A stretch of DNA of 64,000 nt from G963717155 sp963717155 (GTDB taxonomy: Bacteria; Actinomycetota; Thermoleophilia; Gaiellales; JALYLC01), in NCBI GenBank assembly GCA_963717155.1, contig OY970326.1, forward strand, positions 3,162,001-3,226,000, written 5' to 3'. The notes under the pieces were generated by a model, which did not search any database, had not been told where the DNA came from, and saw only the letters and a program-made list of their open reading frames with translations. Positions 1-8,837 of the stretch are shown here, in pieces; position 1 is the stretch's first letter, and every line of letters starts with the position of its first letter. A program made the position numbers and the translations under genes.

Positions 1-1793
1 CCGTTCGGCCGCATCATCGGGGCCGCCATCGTGGTCCCCGCCTCCTCGAGGATGCCGATGCCCCAGGGACTGACGATCAACGTCTCCGCACGGCCATCGC
101 CGTCGTAGTCGGCGGGCGGCCCGAAGTGGTTGTCCGCGGTGTTGAGGAGCCAGCCGCCGAAGCGGGTCCCGTTGGGATGCATGATCGGCGCGGCCATCGT
201 CGTACCGGCCTGCCTGATGATGCCCATGCCCCACGGGCTCGTCATCAGGAACTCGGCCCGGCCGTCGCCGTCGTAGTCGGCGCTGCGCGACCTGAACTTC
301 GCCGCGCTCGGAATGAGCTCGCGGAGGTTCGGGCGCTTCCCGATCCGCTGGCTCGCCGGCCGGCCTGGAGCGTCGGTCTGCGGCGACCCGCACGACCGCA
401 GGAGCCGTCGTGCTCCCTCGGAGGTCAGGATGCGGTGGCCGCGGGACCGCAGGGCGCCCTGCGTGGCTGCGAGCGTGCCTACGACGACCGGCGACGCGCT
501 CGACGTCCCGGAGAACTGGTCGGTGTACCAGAGGTCCTGGTTCGATCCGCCCTGCAGATCGCCGTACCCGGTCGACGTGACCTCACGCCCCCAACCCTGG
601 ACGTCCACCCGGGCGCCGAAGTTCGAGAAGTCGAGCCTCGAGCGGTCCGGGCCGTTGTCGCGGCCATGTGTGCCGGGCGGTGGCGCACCCGCCCCGACGA
701 CCACGGCACCCGACGACGGGTTGCCGGGATTGAACGGGTTCTTCCAGCTCGACGGGAACCCGGTCTGCGGCGTGTCGTAGATGGCCGCGTCGAGGTTCTG
801 CGCCCCGTTCCCGGCGGCCTCGACGACGATGATCCCCTTGGCGACGGCATACCGGATCGCCGCGAAGTCGTCCGGCCACCACTCGATCGCGATGAATCCC
901 AGTTGGCCCTGCAACGGGTTCGGGGCGGCTGGGCCCGGCCGGTGGATCTCGAGCAGGATGATGTCGCCCGCACCGAGCTTGTCCGCTGCGGCCTTGATCG
1001 CCGCCGACGACGACTGGTCGCTGAACGACGATGCGCTGATCGTCGCGTCGGGTGAGATGCCGGTGATGCCGATGGCGTTGCGGTCGCCGCTGATCACACC
1101 GAGCACGGCCGTCCCGTGATTGGTATCGCCGCTGCTCGTTCCGGCGACGACCCCGCCCTGGTTCTGCAGCAGATCCTCGTGCGTGAACCGCCATGCCCAC
1201 TCGCAGTCGATGATCCTGACCCGTCCGCCGCTGCCGCCCGGGAGCGTCCAGGCGAACGTCGCGTCGACGCCGACGGGAGCCGATGCGAGGTAGCCCTGCC
1301 GGCTGATGAGGTCCGGGCTCGCGGGCGGCGCGTCGCCGGCGTCCGGCTGCATGTCGTTCAGTTGCGCGACGCGCGACATGGTCGCCTCGGGCGGGGCGCC
1401 GGCCGGCTTGACGTACGCGGCCTCGACGAGCTCGTGCGACCGCAGCGCGTCGGCCACCTGCTCGAGCCTGTCGTCGTCGACCGCGACGCGGTAGAAGCGC
1501 CCGAGATCGGGAAGGGGCTCGGGCGGTCTCGTTCCGTCGCCGGTGGCGGGAGCCTTGGGGGCGGCGAGCTCCCGGAGCTGGGCATGCAGACGATCCTCAC
1601 TCAACCCGAAGAGCGGGTGCAGTGACGCGCCGTGCGAGACGAGGAGCAACTCGAGCGACGACGTGTCGACCCCAGCAGCAGACGTCACGCCGCTCGCCCG
1701 GGCTCGCAAGGCGGCCTCGGGGTTCGCGATCACGACGAGCTCGGCGTTGGCAGCCCCACCCGGATCGGCCAGGGAAACACCGCTGTCAGGCAC
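1..1793 (-). CDS. S8 (subtilisin) serine peptidase with FG-GAP repeats, C-terminus cut by window edge
   Basis: Reading the minus strand from GTG 1793 (AGGAG seven bases upstream) gives an open frame to the left edge, about 597 residues. An N-terminal propeptide-like region (about 1-140) precedes a subtilisin domain with Asp196 (IIDCEWAW), His226 (DTNHGTAV), oxyanion Asn329 (EAAGNG) and Ser431 (GTSSASP), so the catalytic set is complete. From about residue 490 there are at least two FG-GAP/VCBS-type repeats (DYDGDGRAE followed by SPWG), which usually form a calcium-binding beta-propeller. No signal peptide is visible, although the family is normally secreted. It starts 2 bp after the stop of a small gene homologous to its own propeptide, so the two are surely co-transcribed. 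The C-terminus lies outside the window. Confidence 0.9.
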   Translation of the reverse strand, partial: MPDSGVSLADPGGAANAELVVIANPEAALRARASGVTSAAGVDTSSLELLLVSHGASLHPLFGLSEDRLHAQLRELAAPKAPATGDGTRPPEPLPDLGRFYRVAVDDDRLEQVADALRSHELVEAAYVKPAGAPPEATMSRVAQLNDMQPDAGDAPPASPDLISRQGYLASAPVGVDATFAWTLPGGSGGRVRIIDCEWAWRFTHEDLLQNQGGVVAGTSSGDTNHGTAVLGVISGDRNAIGITGISPDATISASSFSDQSSSAAIKAAADKLGAGDIILLEIHRPGPAAPNPLQGQLGFIAIEWWPDDFAAIRYAVAKGIIVVEAAGNGAQNLDAAIYDTPQTGFPSSWKNPFNPGNPSSGAVVVGAGAPPPGTHGRDNGPDRSRLDFSNFGARVDVQGWGREVTSTGYGDLQGGSNQDLWYTDQFSGTSSASPVVVGTLAATQGALRSRGHRILTSEGARRLLRSCGSPQTDAPGRPASQRIGKRPNLRELIPSAAKFRSRSADYDGDGRAEFLMTSPWGMGIIRQAGTTMAAPIMHPNGTRFGGWLLNTADNHFGPPADYDGDGRAETLIVSPWGIGILEEAGTTMAAPMMRPN

Positions 1794-1795
1794 GA

Positions 1796-2080
1796 TTACG
1801 CTCCTCTCGGTCGTTCGCCACGCGGCTTGACGTATGCCCCTTCGACCCCCGGGCAGCCGAGCAATCGCTCGACGACCCCGTGTGCCGAACCAGCGTCGAC
1901 GCGACCGACGAGGAAGCCATCGAGCTCGGAGTGGCTCGAGCCATACAGCGGCTCGAGCGTGAGGCCGAGCTCACCGGCGCAGGCGTGGACAGACCGTTCG
2001 GCAACGCTCGACTCGCCCGGGTCCACAGGCATTGCGAGCTTGACGATGACCTCGACCGCCGTGGCGTCGGACTCGGTCAA
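1796..2080 (-). CDS. stand-alone subtilisin propeptide-like protein (94 aa)
   Basis: Small protein starting at TTG 2080 (GGAGAGG upstream) and ending 2 bp before the S8 peptidase start. Along its length it resembles the N-terminal region of that peptidase: LTLEPLYGSSHSEL here matches ASLHPLFGLSEDRL there, and VEGAYVKPRGERP matches VEAAYVKPAGAPP. In subtilisins this region is the I9-type propeptide, which acts as intramolecular chaperone and inhibitor. A free copy made just ahead of the enzyme could act in trans as inhibitor or folding helper (inference). It has no other recognisable domain and no signal peptide. Confidence 0.75.
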   Translation of the reverse strand: MTESDATAVEVIVKLAMPVDPGESSVAERSVHACAGELGLTLEPLYGSSHSELDGFLVGRVDAGSAHGVVERLLGCPGVEGAYVKPRGERPRGA

Positions 2081-2100
2081 CGAACGACCTCTCCCTCGTG

Positions 2101-2118
2101 GCGGGCGGGGGCGCCCGC
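2101..2118. other. GC-rich hairpin in the gap between the HNH gene and the propeptide-like gene
   Basis: Perfect inverted repeat GCGGGCG with a GGGG loop and CGCCCGC. It lies 21 bp upstream of the TTG start at 2080. There is no T-run beside it, so it is a poor intrinsic terminator. It could shape the 5' leader of the peptidase operon or be chance in GC-rich DNA. Nothing else is seen in the 132-bp gap 2081-2212. Confidence 0.3.
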
Positions 2119-2212
2119 GACCTCAGTCATTGCCGTCTCTCAGGCGCGGAAAAGCAACCTGAGGTCTCGGACGATTTGAGGTGGATTCGGTCCGATCAGG
2201 CCCGTACCGCGG

Positions 2213-3331
2213 TCAGCTGGGTGGTGCGTGTGGTTGGTTGGAGGTGATCGGGCGTCCGGCTTTGTCGGTGAACACGGGCGCGTCGCCGGTGCCACTGGTG
2301 CGGATGTGCCGGTCGTGGAGCAGCATGTGGTGTCTCGGACAGAGCAGGATCAGGTTCGCGAGCTCGGTGCGCCCGCCGTCCTCGTCCGCGACGAGGTGGT
2401 GTGCCTCGAGCTCGCGCGTGGCGGTACAGCCGGGGTACTGGCAGTGGTCCGAGCGTTTCTGCAGTGCGCGTTTCTGCGCGTAGGACGCGCAACGCCCGAC
2501 ACGCGAGTACACGAGATCGCGCCCGCTGCGCTTGATCGTGAGGCGCCGCGCATCACAGACGAGCCGCTCGGCGGTCTCCAGGCTGATCGGCCCCGCGCCT
2601 TCGAGCATCGGCGGCGCGTCGTCGCTCACATGCACGATCAGCGTCGTCGGACTGCGCTTGATCGCACCGCCGCCGCCGTGTTGGGCGAGTGTCACGAGCG
2701 CGTCGGCGGCCGACTGCTGCCACACGATGACGCTACCGACCTGCTTATCAGCCGCGCGCTGGGCCTTGGCGATGTCCCAGATCGCCTGCTCGAAGATCGC
2801 GCCCTGCTCGAGCGGCAGCCGCCCGCTGAACGCCAGCTCGCGCCGCCCCCGCGTCCAACTCATACTCAACGCCCGCCGCGCATACAGCGCCTCGTCGTCG
2901 GCGACCACGGGCGGCGCGAGCGTCCGCGCCGCCAACGCGATCACGCTCGGCGGCTTACCGACCGCAACACGCGCAAGCTCAGCATCACTCTCCGGCGTCG
3001 CGAACTCCGCAGCAGCCGCAACCTGATCGAGCGACAACGCACCCATGCTCAGCGCGTGATCGAGCGCGGGAAGGCTGCGAAGCGCGACACTCGTCCGCGT
3101 GATCCGCACCGCGCTTCGGTGATCGCTGCTCGAGACCTGCGCGAACCACTGCGCACTCGACGAACAGCCCGCCGCCCGCCAGTCACCACGATCGTCCGCT
3201 GCCCGCACGAGCTCCGTCAACCGCTGCTTGATCCGCGCGTCCTGCGCACACAGCGAACGGATCTCGCAGCGACACGCCTCACGCTCACCCTCGAGCGCCG
3301 CATCCACCACCCCATCCACCGCCACGAACAT
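2213..3331 (-). CDS. HNH endonuclease, DUF222/13E12 repeat family
   Basis: A roughly 372-residue protein with the helical DUF222 region typical of actinobacterial 13E12 proteins and a C-terminal HNH nuclease motif: Cys pair in CQYPGC, ELEAHHL, then ANLILLCPRHHMLLHD with the final His. The Cys pair and histidines suggest a zinc-stabilised beta-beta-alpha metal site. The family is multi-copy in actinobacteria and regarded as mobile or selfish, with no settled host function. ATG 3331 is chosen because the protein aligns from MFVAVDG; an in-frame GTG at 3376 would add 15 residues. Neither start has a clear Shine-Dalgarno. It lies 60 bp downstream of the M64 gene on the same strand and may be read through. 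Confidence 0.88.
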   Translation of the reverse strand: MFVAVDGVVDAALEGEREACRCEIRSLCAQDARIKQRLTELVRAADDRGDWRAAGCSSSAQWFAQVSSSDHRSAVRITRTSVALRSLPALDHALSMGALSLDQVAAAAEFATPESDAELARVAVGKPPSVIALAARTLAPPVVADDEALYARRALSMSWTRGRRELAFSGRLPLEQGAIFEQAIWDIAKAQRAADKQVGSVIVWQQSAADALVTLAQHGGGGAIKRSPTTLIVHVSDDAPPMLEGAGPISLETAERLVCDARRLTIKRSGRDLVYSRVGRCASYAQKRALQKRSDHCQYPGCTATRELEAHHLVADEDGGRTELANLILLCPRHHMLLHDRHIRTSGTGDAPVFTDKAGRPITSNQPHAPPS

Positions 3332-3391
3332 ACGTTCGAGACTACCACCCCACGACCCACCAACCTGTGCCGACACTGTGCCGAAATTGAG

Positions 3392-5299
3392 CTACGAGAC
3401 CCCGAGCCGGAACCACGGAGCCCATCCGGATGCCGAGGCCCACGACGTGCTATTGACGATCCCGTCCGCGGCAACCGTGAACAGGTCGATGTGACCGGCG
3501 GCCCGCGAGACCGCTGCGACCTGGCCTCCCGGCTTGCCGACGCCACCTGCCACGACGGCCCAGGACGCCCAGCCAGCCGGGTCGCTCCACCAGGTGCTGT
3601 TGATGCGGTTGTCGGCTCCGACGACGAACAGATCGATCTGGTCCGCCGAGCGCGAGATCGCCGTGACCGGCGACCCGGGTGAGGCGACACCTCCCGCGAC
3701 CTGCCCCCAGGAGCCCCAGCCGTCGCTCGAATCCCACCAGGTCGACATGATCCGCCCGTCCGCGGCCGTCGTGACCAGGTCCATGTGGTCGCGCGTGCGC
3801 GCGACGACCGTCACGATCGAGTCAGGGCGGCAGACGAGTGTTCCCACCCGCGCCCAGGCATGCCAGCCCGACTGGCTGTCCCACCACGCGGTGTTGACCC
3901 TGTTGTCGGCCCCGACCGTGAAGATGTCCATGTGCGTCGGGTTGCGGGCGATCACGGTGACCGGCGCAGCCGCCGCGGATATCCCACCCTGCACCTGGAA
4001 CCACGAGGCCCACCCCGTGCTGGAGGCCCAGTGGGTCGACATCGTCCGGCCATTCGAGGCGGTGGTGAACAGGTCGAGACGGTCTGCGCTGCGGGCCACG
4101 GCGTTGACGGTCGAGCCCGGCCTGCAGAGAAGGCTCCCGACGCGACCCCAGGCGGACCAGCCCTCGGACGCGTCCCACCATGCCGTGTAGACGTGGTGGT
4201 CGGTGCCGACGGTGAACACGTCGAGATGCCCCGGCGTGCGCGCGACGGCCGTGATCGGCGAGCCGCTGCCGCCCGGCGACGCCGCGCCGCCGGAGATCTG
4301 GAGCCACCCGGCCCACCCGCTCTGCTGGTCCCACCAGTCCGTCATGCTGCGGCCGTCGCTCGCTGCCGCGAAGACGTCGAGGCGCGTCGCGCTGCGCGCG
4401 ACGGCGGTGATCGGCGTGCGGTCCCGGCCCGTGAGCGCGACCAGCGGCCCGATGCGGTTCCGGATCACCTCGCGGCAGATCGCGCAGAACGGGACGCCGA
4501 GGTTGCGCATCTTGCAGTCGTACTCCGGCCGGAACGCGCCGCAGTGGAAGTAGTAGGCACCCTCGAACGCGCCGGGTGTGCCCGTCGCGACCGGGCTCGG
4601 CCGGTCGTCGACCTGCGAGCACGTGGGGTTGCGCATGGTCGGAACGGCGGTCGCCGGCGCAACCGCCCAGCGCCACTTGAGCGTTGCCCGGTTGGAGTTC
4701 GCGGTCACGTTCGGCTCGGCTGGCTCGCCACCGCTGTAGCGGTCGTGACCGGTCTCGTTGCCTCCCGCGTAGTACGGGTACTCGTCCGCGAGCCCGTACG
4801 CCGTGTGCCCCATCTCGTGGATCGCGATCTCGGTCGCGCCGCTCGCGAGCGAGTAGGTGCCGATCGACCCGCCGCTCCCGCCGTAGATCGTCGAGTTCAC
4901 GACGACGAGCACCACCGTGAACTCGGGAACCTGCGCAGCAGCGGTCTGCAGCGCCGTGGAGTCGTTGCACACCAGCAACCGGCGGATCCCGTTCGCTCCG
5001 AAGGACGCGTCGAAGTACGTTCGTGCCGTCGCGCCGGTGCCCCCGGTCGCTGTGGGATCGTCCGCGCCGGAGTCGGTCGACCGCACGTTCACCCGGAAGA
5101 CGTTGATCGCGCTGGTGAGCTGGTCGTACGGCGGCGTCGCGCGGAATGCGGCGAGGAACGCGTTGCACGCCCCATCGAAGGCAGCCTGCTGCGCGGCCTT
5201 GAACCCGTCGCCCAGCAGCACGATGTTGAACGCGCGGTTACGCGGCGCCGAGCCGAAGATCTGGGTGGTGCCGATGACGGCGCCGTCTGCGGTGCTCAC
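3392..5299 (-). CDS. M64 family zinc metallopeptidase with C-terminal lectin-like propeller
   Basis: 635 residues. The N-terminal half is a peptidase M64 (IgA-peptidase type) domain with the zinc motif HEMGHTAYGLADEY at 161-174 (ligands His161 and His165, catalytic Glu162). From about residue 290 to the end there are about six repeats of near 49 residues with the pattern ITAVAR..DHIDLFTV..DGRIMSTWWD..GW.SW, a PLL-like lectin or fucose-lectin-type propeller expected to bind glycans. No signal peptide is evident. It starts at GTG 5299, overlapping the stop of the upstream 148-aa gene (GTGA), so the two are translationally coupled. It is probably a peptidase aimed at glycoconjugates (inference from domains). 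Confidence 0.9.
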   Translation of the reverse strand: MSTADGAVIGTTQIFGSAPRNRAFNIVLLGDGFKAAQQAAFDGACNAFLAAFRATPPYDQLTSAINVFRVNVRSTDSGADDPTATGGTGATARTYFDASFGANGIRRLLVCNDSTALQTAAAQVPEFTVVLVVVNSTIYGGSGGSIGTYSLASGATEIAIHEMGHTAYGLADEYPYYAGGNETGHDRYSGGEPAEPNVTANSNRATLKWRWAVAPATAVPTMRNPTCSQVDDRPSPVATGTPGAFEGAYYFHCGAFRPEYDCKMRNLGVPFCAICREVIRNRIGPLVALTGRDRTPITAVARSATRLDVFAAASDGRSMTDWWDQQSGWAGWLQISGGAASPGGSGSPITAVARTPGHLDVFTVGTDHHVYTAWWDASEGWSAWGRVGSLLCRPGSTVNAVARSADRLDLFTTASNGRTMSTHWASSTGWASWFQVQGGISAAAAPVTVIARNPTHMDIFTVGADNRVNTAWWDSQSGWHAWARVGTLVCRPDSIVTVVARTRDHMDLVTTAADGRIMSTWWDSSDGWGSWGQVAGGVASPGSPVTAISRSADQIDLFVVGADNRINSTWWSDPAGWASWAVVAGGVGKPGGQVAAVSRAAGHIDLFTVAADGIVNSTSWASASGWAPWFRLGVS

Positions 5300-5742
5300 C
5301 GCGTCAGCTCGAACGTCGCGATCTCCCGCACCCCGGGCTCGCCAGGCCCGGTGGCGGCGGCACGCGGGGAGGGCCTGGGGCCCTGAGAGGGCGGCACGAC
5401 CTGCAGCAGCGCCGCGCGCACGGCCTCGGGCCCGGCTGGCACGACGACCGTGAACGCGCCCTTCGGCGACGCGACGTCGACACGGGTGATCGGGTCGCCA
5501 TGCTGTTCGGGGAACACCTCGGCGCTCGCGGCGAACGCGCCGCGCACCGGCACCCGGTTGAGCGGCTCGTTGGCCGCGGTCCGCAGCTCGACGAAGTGCC
5601 CGGCCGCGGGCGCCGGCGCCAGGTCGAAGCCGGAGACGGCGACGTCGACGGGTTGCTGCGAGACGAGCCGGACGTCGTCCCCGTCGTACTCGAAGATCAG
5701 TCGAACGGCAGGCATGACTGCCGGCTCGTGCGCGTCAGCCAT
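5296..5742 (-). CDS. hypothetical protein coupled to the M64 peptidase
   Basis: 148 residues starting at ATG 5742; an internal ATG (MPAVRLIFEYDG) is an alternative start. It is mostly beta-strand in character, with FEYDGDDVRLVSQQPVDV near the start and VASPKGAFTVVVPAG in the middle, ending in IATFELTR. I recognise no family. The stop overlaps the GTG start of the M64 peptidase by 4 bp. That tight coupling suggests a partner or accessory protein of the peptidase, but the sequence shows no known inhibitor or chaperone motif. Confidence 0.7.
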   Translation of the reverse strand: MADAHEPAVMPAVRLIFEYDGDDVRLVSQQPVDVAVSGFDLAPAPAAGHFVELRTAANEPLNRVPVRGAFAASAEVFPEQHGDPITRVDVASPKGAFTVVVPAGPEAVRAALLQVVPPSQGPRPSPRAAATGPGEPGVREIATFELTR

Positions 5743-5796
5743 CTAGGCCCTGACGCTACGCCCGGCGACCTCCCACGTCAAACGCCTACCCGAGCT

Positions 5797-6189
5797 CTAG
5801 GCGGACCCTGTCACACGCGCGTAATCCTCGTCGGAGACGGCATCCAGCCAGTCCGTGGCGCCCACCGAGACCGCGAGGTGCAGCAGATAGCTGCCGGGCG
5901 CCGCCCCGTGCCAGTGCTCCTCGCCCGCCGGGATGTGCACCGTGTCACCGACGTGCAGTGGCGCGCCGGTCCCGTCCCGCGACTGCACCCTGCCCTCGCC
6001 CGCGAGCACGTACAGCACCTGTGCCACGCCGTGGGTGTGCCAGTGCGTGCGCGCCCCGGGCTCGAAGAACACGTTGTTGACCATGATCCCGTCCTCGGCG
6101 GCGAACACGGGATCGGCCCACACCCGACCGGTGAAGGTCGGCCCACGCTGCTCCGACGGCGTACCTGCACGTCCACGTGCGATTCTCAT
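5797..6189 (-). CDS. cupin domain protein
   Basis: 130 residues, single cupin_2 barrel. The metal motif is HWHTHGVAQVLYVLAGEG, followed by the second motif near HIPAGEEHWHGA, giving three histidines and a Glu for a divalent metal. ATG 6189 overlaps the stop of the dehydrogenase gene (ATGA), which fixes this start. It is the last gene of the GntR-led catabolic operon. Small cupins in such clusters are often isomerases or decarboxylases of ring-cleavage products, but the substrate cannot be read here. Confidence 0.87.
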   Translation of the reverse strand: MRIARGRAGTPSEQRGPTFTGRVWADPVFAAEDGIMVNNVFFEPGARTHWHTHGVAQVLYVLAGEGRVQSRDGTGAPLHVGDTVHIPAGEEHWHGAAPGSYLLHLAVSVGATDWLDAVSDEDYARVTGSA

Positions 6190-7103
6190 GATGCGGCCTC
6201 CGCGACCTGCTGGATGCGCACGCCACCGGCGACATCGCCGATCGCGTCGACCACCCGATTGCTGATCTGATCGCCGTAGCCCAGCGCTCCGGCGAGATGG
6301 AACGCGCCCAGACACGCGGCGCCGGTGAAGCTCGTGACCTCGATCTGCTGCAGGTACTCGAGGTAGAGCCTGATGTCCTTCGCCATCAGCGCGTTCGTGA
6401 GTCCACCCTCGAGGTAGTCGCCCTCGATGATCCGTGGAAACCGGTTCAGGGTGGCGAAGTTCACGCCGCTCGAGTGGTTGACGACGTCGAGGAACTGCGC
6501 CAGGTCGAGGTCGGCCCGCTTGGCCGCCACCATCACCTCCGCGGTCGCCGCGAGGCTGATGCCGTTCAGGAAGTTGTTCAGCAGCTTGGCGATATGGCCC
6601 GAGCCGGACGGGCCCATGTGGTAGACGTGCGCGCTGAACGTCTCGAGGATCGGCATGGCGGTGTCGAGCGCGTCCTTCGAGCCACCCGCCATGATCGAGA
6701 GCGTCCCCTGCTCGGCCGCGGCGGCGCCACCCGAAACGCCGGCGTCGACGAACGGGACGTCGCGCTCCCGCAGCGCCGCGTGGATCCTCACGGTCGAGCC
6801 CGGCGCTGCCGTGCTCAGATCGACCACGATCTGCCCCGCCCGCGCCGTCTCGATCAACCCACCGTCGCCGAACACGACATCCTCGACGGCCCGGCTGTCG
6901 GGCAACGAGAGGAGGATGAGGTCGACCGCATCCGCGAGCTCGGCGATCGAGGTGGCGAGCGGGATCTTCGATGCCGCAGCCTGCGCGTCGCTGCGGTCGT
7001 AGCCGAGCACGGACCTGCCCGAGCCGCGGATCCGGCGGGCGATCCGGCCCCCCATGTTGCCGAGGCCGATCATCCCGCTCGTAGTGGCGGCGGTATCCGT
7101 CAC
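6186..7103 (-). CDS. NAD(P)-dependent oxidoreductase, 3-hydroxyisobutyrate dehydrogenase family (copy 1)
   Basis: 305 residues from GTG 7103, preceded by AGGGGAG; the open frame runs further upstream but without plausible protein. It has a Rossmann N-terminus with GLGNMGGRIA, the substrate-binding signature around FVDAGVSGGAAAAEQGTL, and the catalytic lysine in the family motif GHIAKLLNNFL. It belongs to the beta-hydroxyacid dehydrogenase family (HIBADH, tartronate semialdehyde reductase, GLYR). It sits between the MBL enzyme and the cupin gene. A second paralogue is two genes upstream. Its substrate is probably a beta-hydroxy acid formed in this pathway (inference). Confidence 0.9.
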   Translation of the reverse strand: MTDTAATTSGMIGLGNMGGRIARRIRGSGRSVLGYDRSDAQAAASKIPLATSIAELADAVDLILLSLPDSRAVEDVVFGDGGLIETARAGQIVVDLSTAAPGSTVRIHAALRERDVPFVDAGVSGGAAAAEQGTLSIMAGGSKDALDTAMPILETFSAHVYHMGPSGSGHIAKLLNNFLNGISLAATAEVMVAAKRADLDLAQFLDVVNHSSGVNFATLNRFPRIIEGDYLEGGLTNALMAKDIRLYLEYLQQIEVTSFTGAACLGAFHLAGALGYGDQISNRVVDAIGDVAGGVRIQQVAEAAS

Positions 7104-7119
7104 GGCGTTGCTCTCCCCT

Positions 7120-7924
7120 TCATCCGATCCGCGCCGCCGAGGCGGCTCCAGCCGTACCGACCTGCGGATAGCGCCGAGCGACGTCGGGGTCGTGCCCCGG
7201 GACCACCTCCGCACCCTCGAGCGCGAGCCCCTTCAGAACCTCGTAGGCGACGTACATCTGCTCGAGGTCGTGCATGACGGCGAACGGCCGCTCGAGCTCG
7301 AGCTCCTCGTAGAAGTGCACGGCGTCCGAGGCGAGGACGACGTCTCCGTGACGCGCCTCGCACGACCGTCACCTGCTGCCCGGCGGAGTGTCCGCCGACC
7401 GCGATCGCGGTGACGCCGTCGAGGATCTCCTCGGTTCCGTCGGTCAGCCGCACGCGACCGTCGGCGACCGCCTTGGCGACGAAGTCGATCTCGCGCTGCT
7501 CGACGTGCGACGCGAACTGGAACCGCGAGGCGATCGGTCCCGTCCAGAAGTCGAGCTCCGTCCGGGGCACGATCAGGGTCGCCGCCGGGAATGCAGGGAG
7601 GTTGCCGATGTGGTCGTAGTGGAGGTGCGTGACCACCACGGTCGACACCGACTCGGGCTCGACGCCGAGCGCGCGAAGCGCGTCGAGCGGCGGGCACAGG
7701 CAGGTGCGCCCACGCCGCGCTCCCACGTCGGGGTCGAAGCCGCAGTCGACGACGATCGTCTCGTCCCCGTCGCGGAGGAGCCAGAAGTAGTACGCCATGT
7801 CGATCTCGACGTCGGGCTCGCCGTAGCTCCCGTGCCGGTAGAACAGTTCCGCCTTGCGCGATCGGAGGGTGCCGTAGCGGACGGCGTCGATCTCGTAGCG
7901 GCGCGCGCCGTCAGGACTGGCCAT
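7120..7924 (-). pseudogene. MBL-fold hydrolase, N-acyl homoserine lactonase-like, frameshifted
   Basis: From ATG 7924 (MASPDGARRYEID) the frame encodes a metallo-beta-lactamase fold with the zinc motif HLHYDH and VVDCGFDPD. It stays good to GHSAGQQVTVV, then turns into Arg-rich nonsense near position 7355. The correct continuation (RHGDVVLASDAVHFYEEL to AARIG, ending at 7120) is in the next frame. Dropping one G near 7352-7358 joins the halves into a normal protein of about 267 residues ending 16 bp before the next gene. Family members are quorum-quenching lactonases or other lactone hydrolases. The start overlaps the upstream dehydrogenase by 14 bp. It is either a sequencing error or a recently inactivated gene. 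Confidence 0.8.
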
Positions 7925-8837
7925 CGGAGACCGCCTCGCCGGCCGCGATCTCCACGCCGGCCCAGCCCTCGAACAGCCGGACGATCTCCGTGTGATCCGC
8001 GTCATCCGTCGCCTGCGACCGGGCGAGCGTCCAGATCTGCTGCACGAGTCCGCCGACGAGCATCGGGAACCTGCGGCCCCTCGCCTCCGCCACGCACAGC
8101 TCGACGTCCTTGGCCATCAGCTCGAGCCGGAACCCCGACGCGAAGCGACGCGTCAGCACATGCGCCGGAAACTTCTGCGACGTCGCGGTGTTGCGCCCGC
8201 TGCCGGCGTTGAACACCTCGAGCAGCGTCGCCGGATCGAGCCCGGCGCTGACGCCGAACGTCAACGCCTCCGAGGTGACCGCGAGCGCGGTCGCGGAGAG
8301 GAGGTTGTTCAGCAGCTTGACGGTCTGACCCTGCCCCGGGACCGAGCCGACGTGGAACACGCTGCCGCCGAACGCGTCGAGCAGCGGCCGCACCCGCTCG
8401 AAGACCCGCTCGTCACCCGCGGCCATGACCGCCAGCGTGCGTGCAGTCGCTCCCGCGACGCCCCCGCTGACAGGCGCGTCCAGCACGTCGATGTTCCGGG
8501 CTGCGAGCGCCGCCGCGACCTCGCCCGCGACGACGGCGCCGGTCGTCGAGAGATCGACGTAAACCTGGATCGCCGCGCCTCGGGAGAGTCCGTCCTCGCC
8601 GCACGCGACCTCGCGCACGTCGGCGGGCGTCGGCAGGCTCACGAAGACGATCTCGGCCCCGTCCGCGACGGCGCGTGCGCCGGACGCGGCGACGACCCCG
8701 CGCCCCACGACCTGCTCGACCGCGCGGCGATCCCGGTCGTGGACCAGCAGCTCGTGGCCGCCATCCGCGATCGCCCGCACGATCGGGGCGCCCATCGCGC
8801 CGAGCCCGACGAATCCGATCCGACCGACCGGGCCCAT
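7911..8837 (-). CDS. NAD(P)-dependent oxidoreductase, 3-hydroxyisobutyrate dehydrogenase family (copy 2)
   Basis: 308 residues. It has a Rossmann motif GFVGLGAMGAPI, the family motif DAPVSGGVAGATARTLAVM and the catalytic Lys in GQTVKLLNNLLSAT. ATG 8837 overlaps the stop of the CMD gene (TGATG), so it is co-translated with it. It is paralogous to the gene at 6186-7103 but clearly diverged. Two such enzymes in one operon suggest two successive beta-hydroxyacid or semialdehyde steps, or different stereochemistry (inference). Confidence 0.9.
   Translation of the reverse strand: MGPVGRIGFVGLGAMGAPIVRAIADGGHELLVHDRDRRAVEQVVGRGVVAASGARAVADGAEIVFVSLPTPADVREVACGEDGLSRGAAIQVYVDLSTTGAVVAGEVAAALAARNIDVLDAPVSGGVAGATARTLAVMAAGDERVFERVRPLLDAFGGSVFHVGSVPGQGQTVKLLNNLLSATALAVTSEALTFGVSAGLDPATLLEVFNAGSGRNTATSQKFPAHVLTRRFASGFRLELMAKDVELCVAEARGRRFPMLVGGLVQQIWTLARSQATDDADHTEIVRLFEGWAGVEIAAGEAVSDGQS

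Noticed and set aside
2101..2200. Possible attachment site or mobile-element end near the HNH gene
   Set aside because: No terminal repeats, target duplication or integrase were found; only a GC hairpin.
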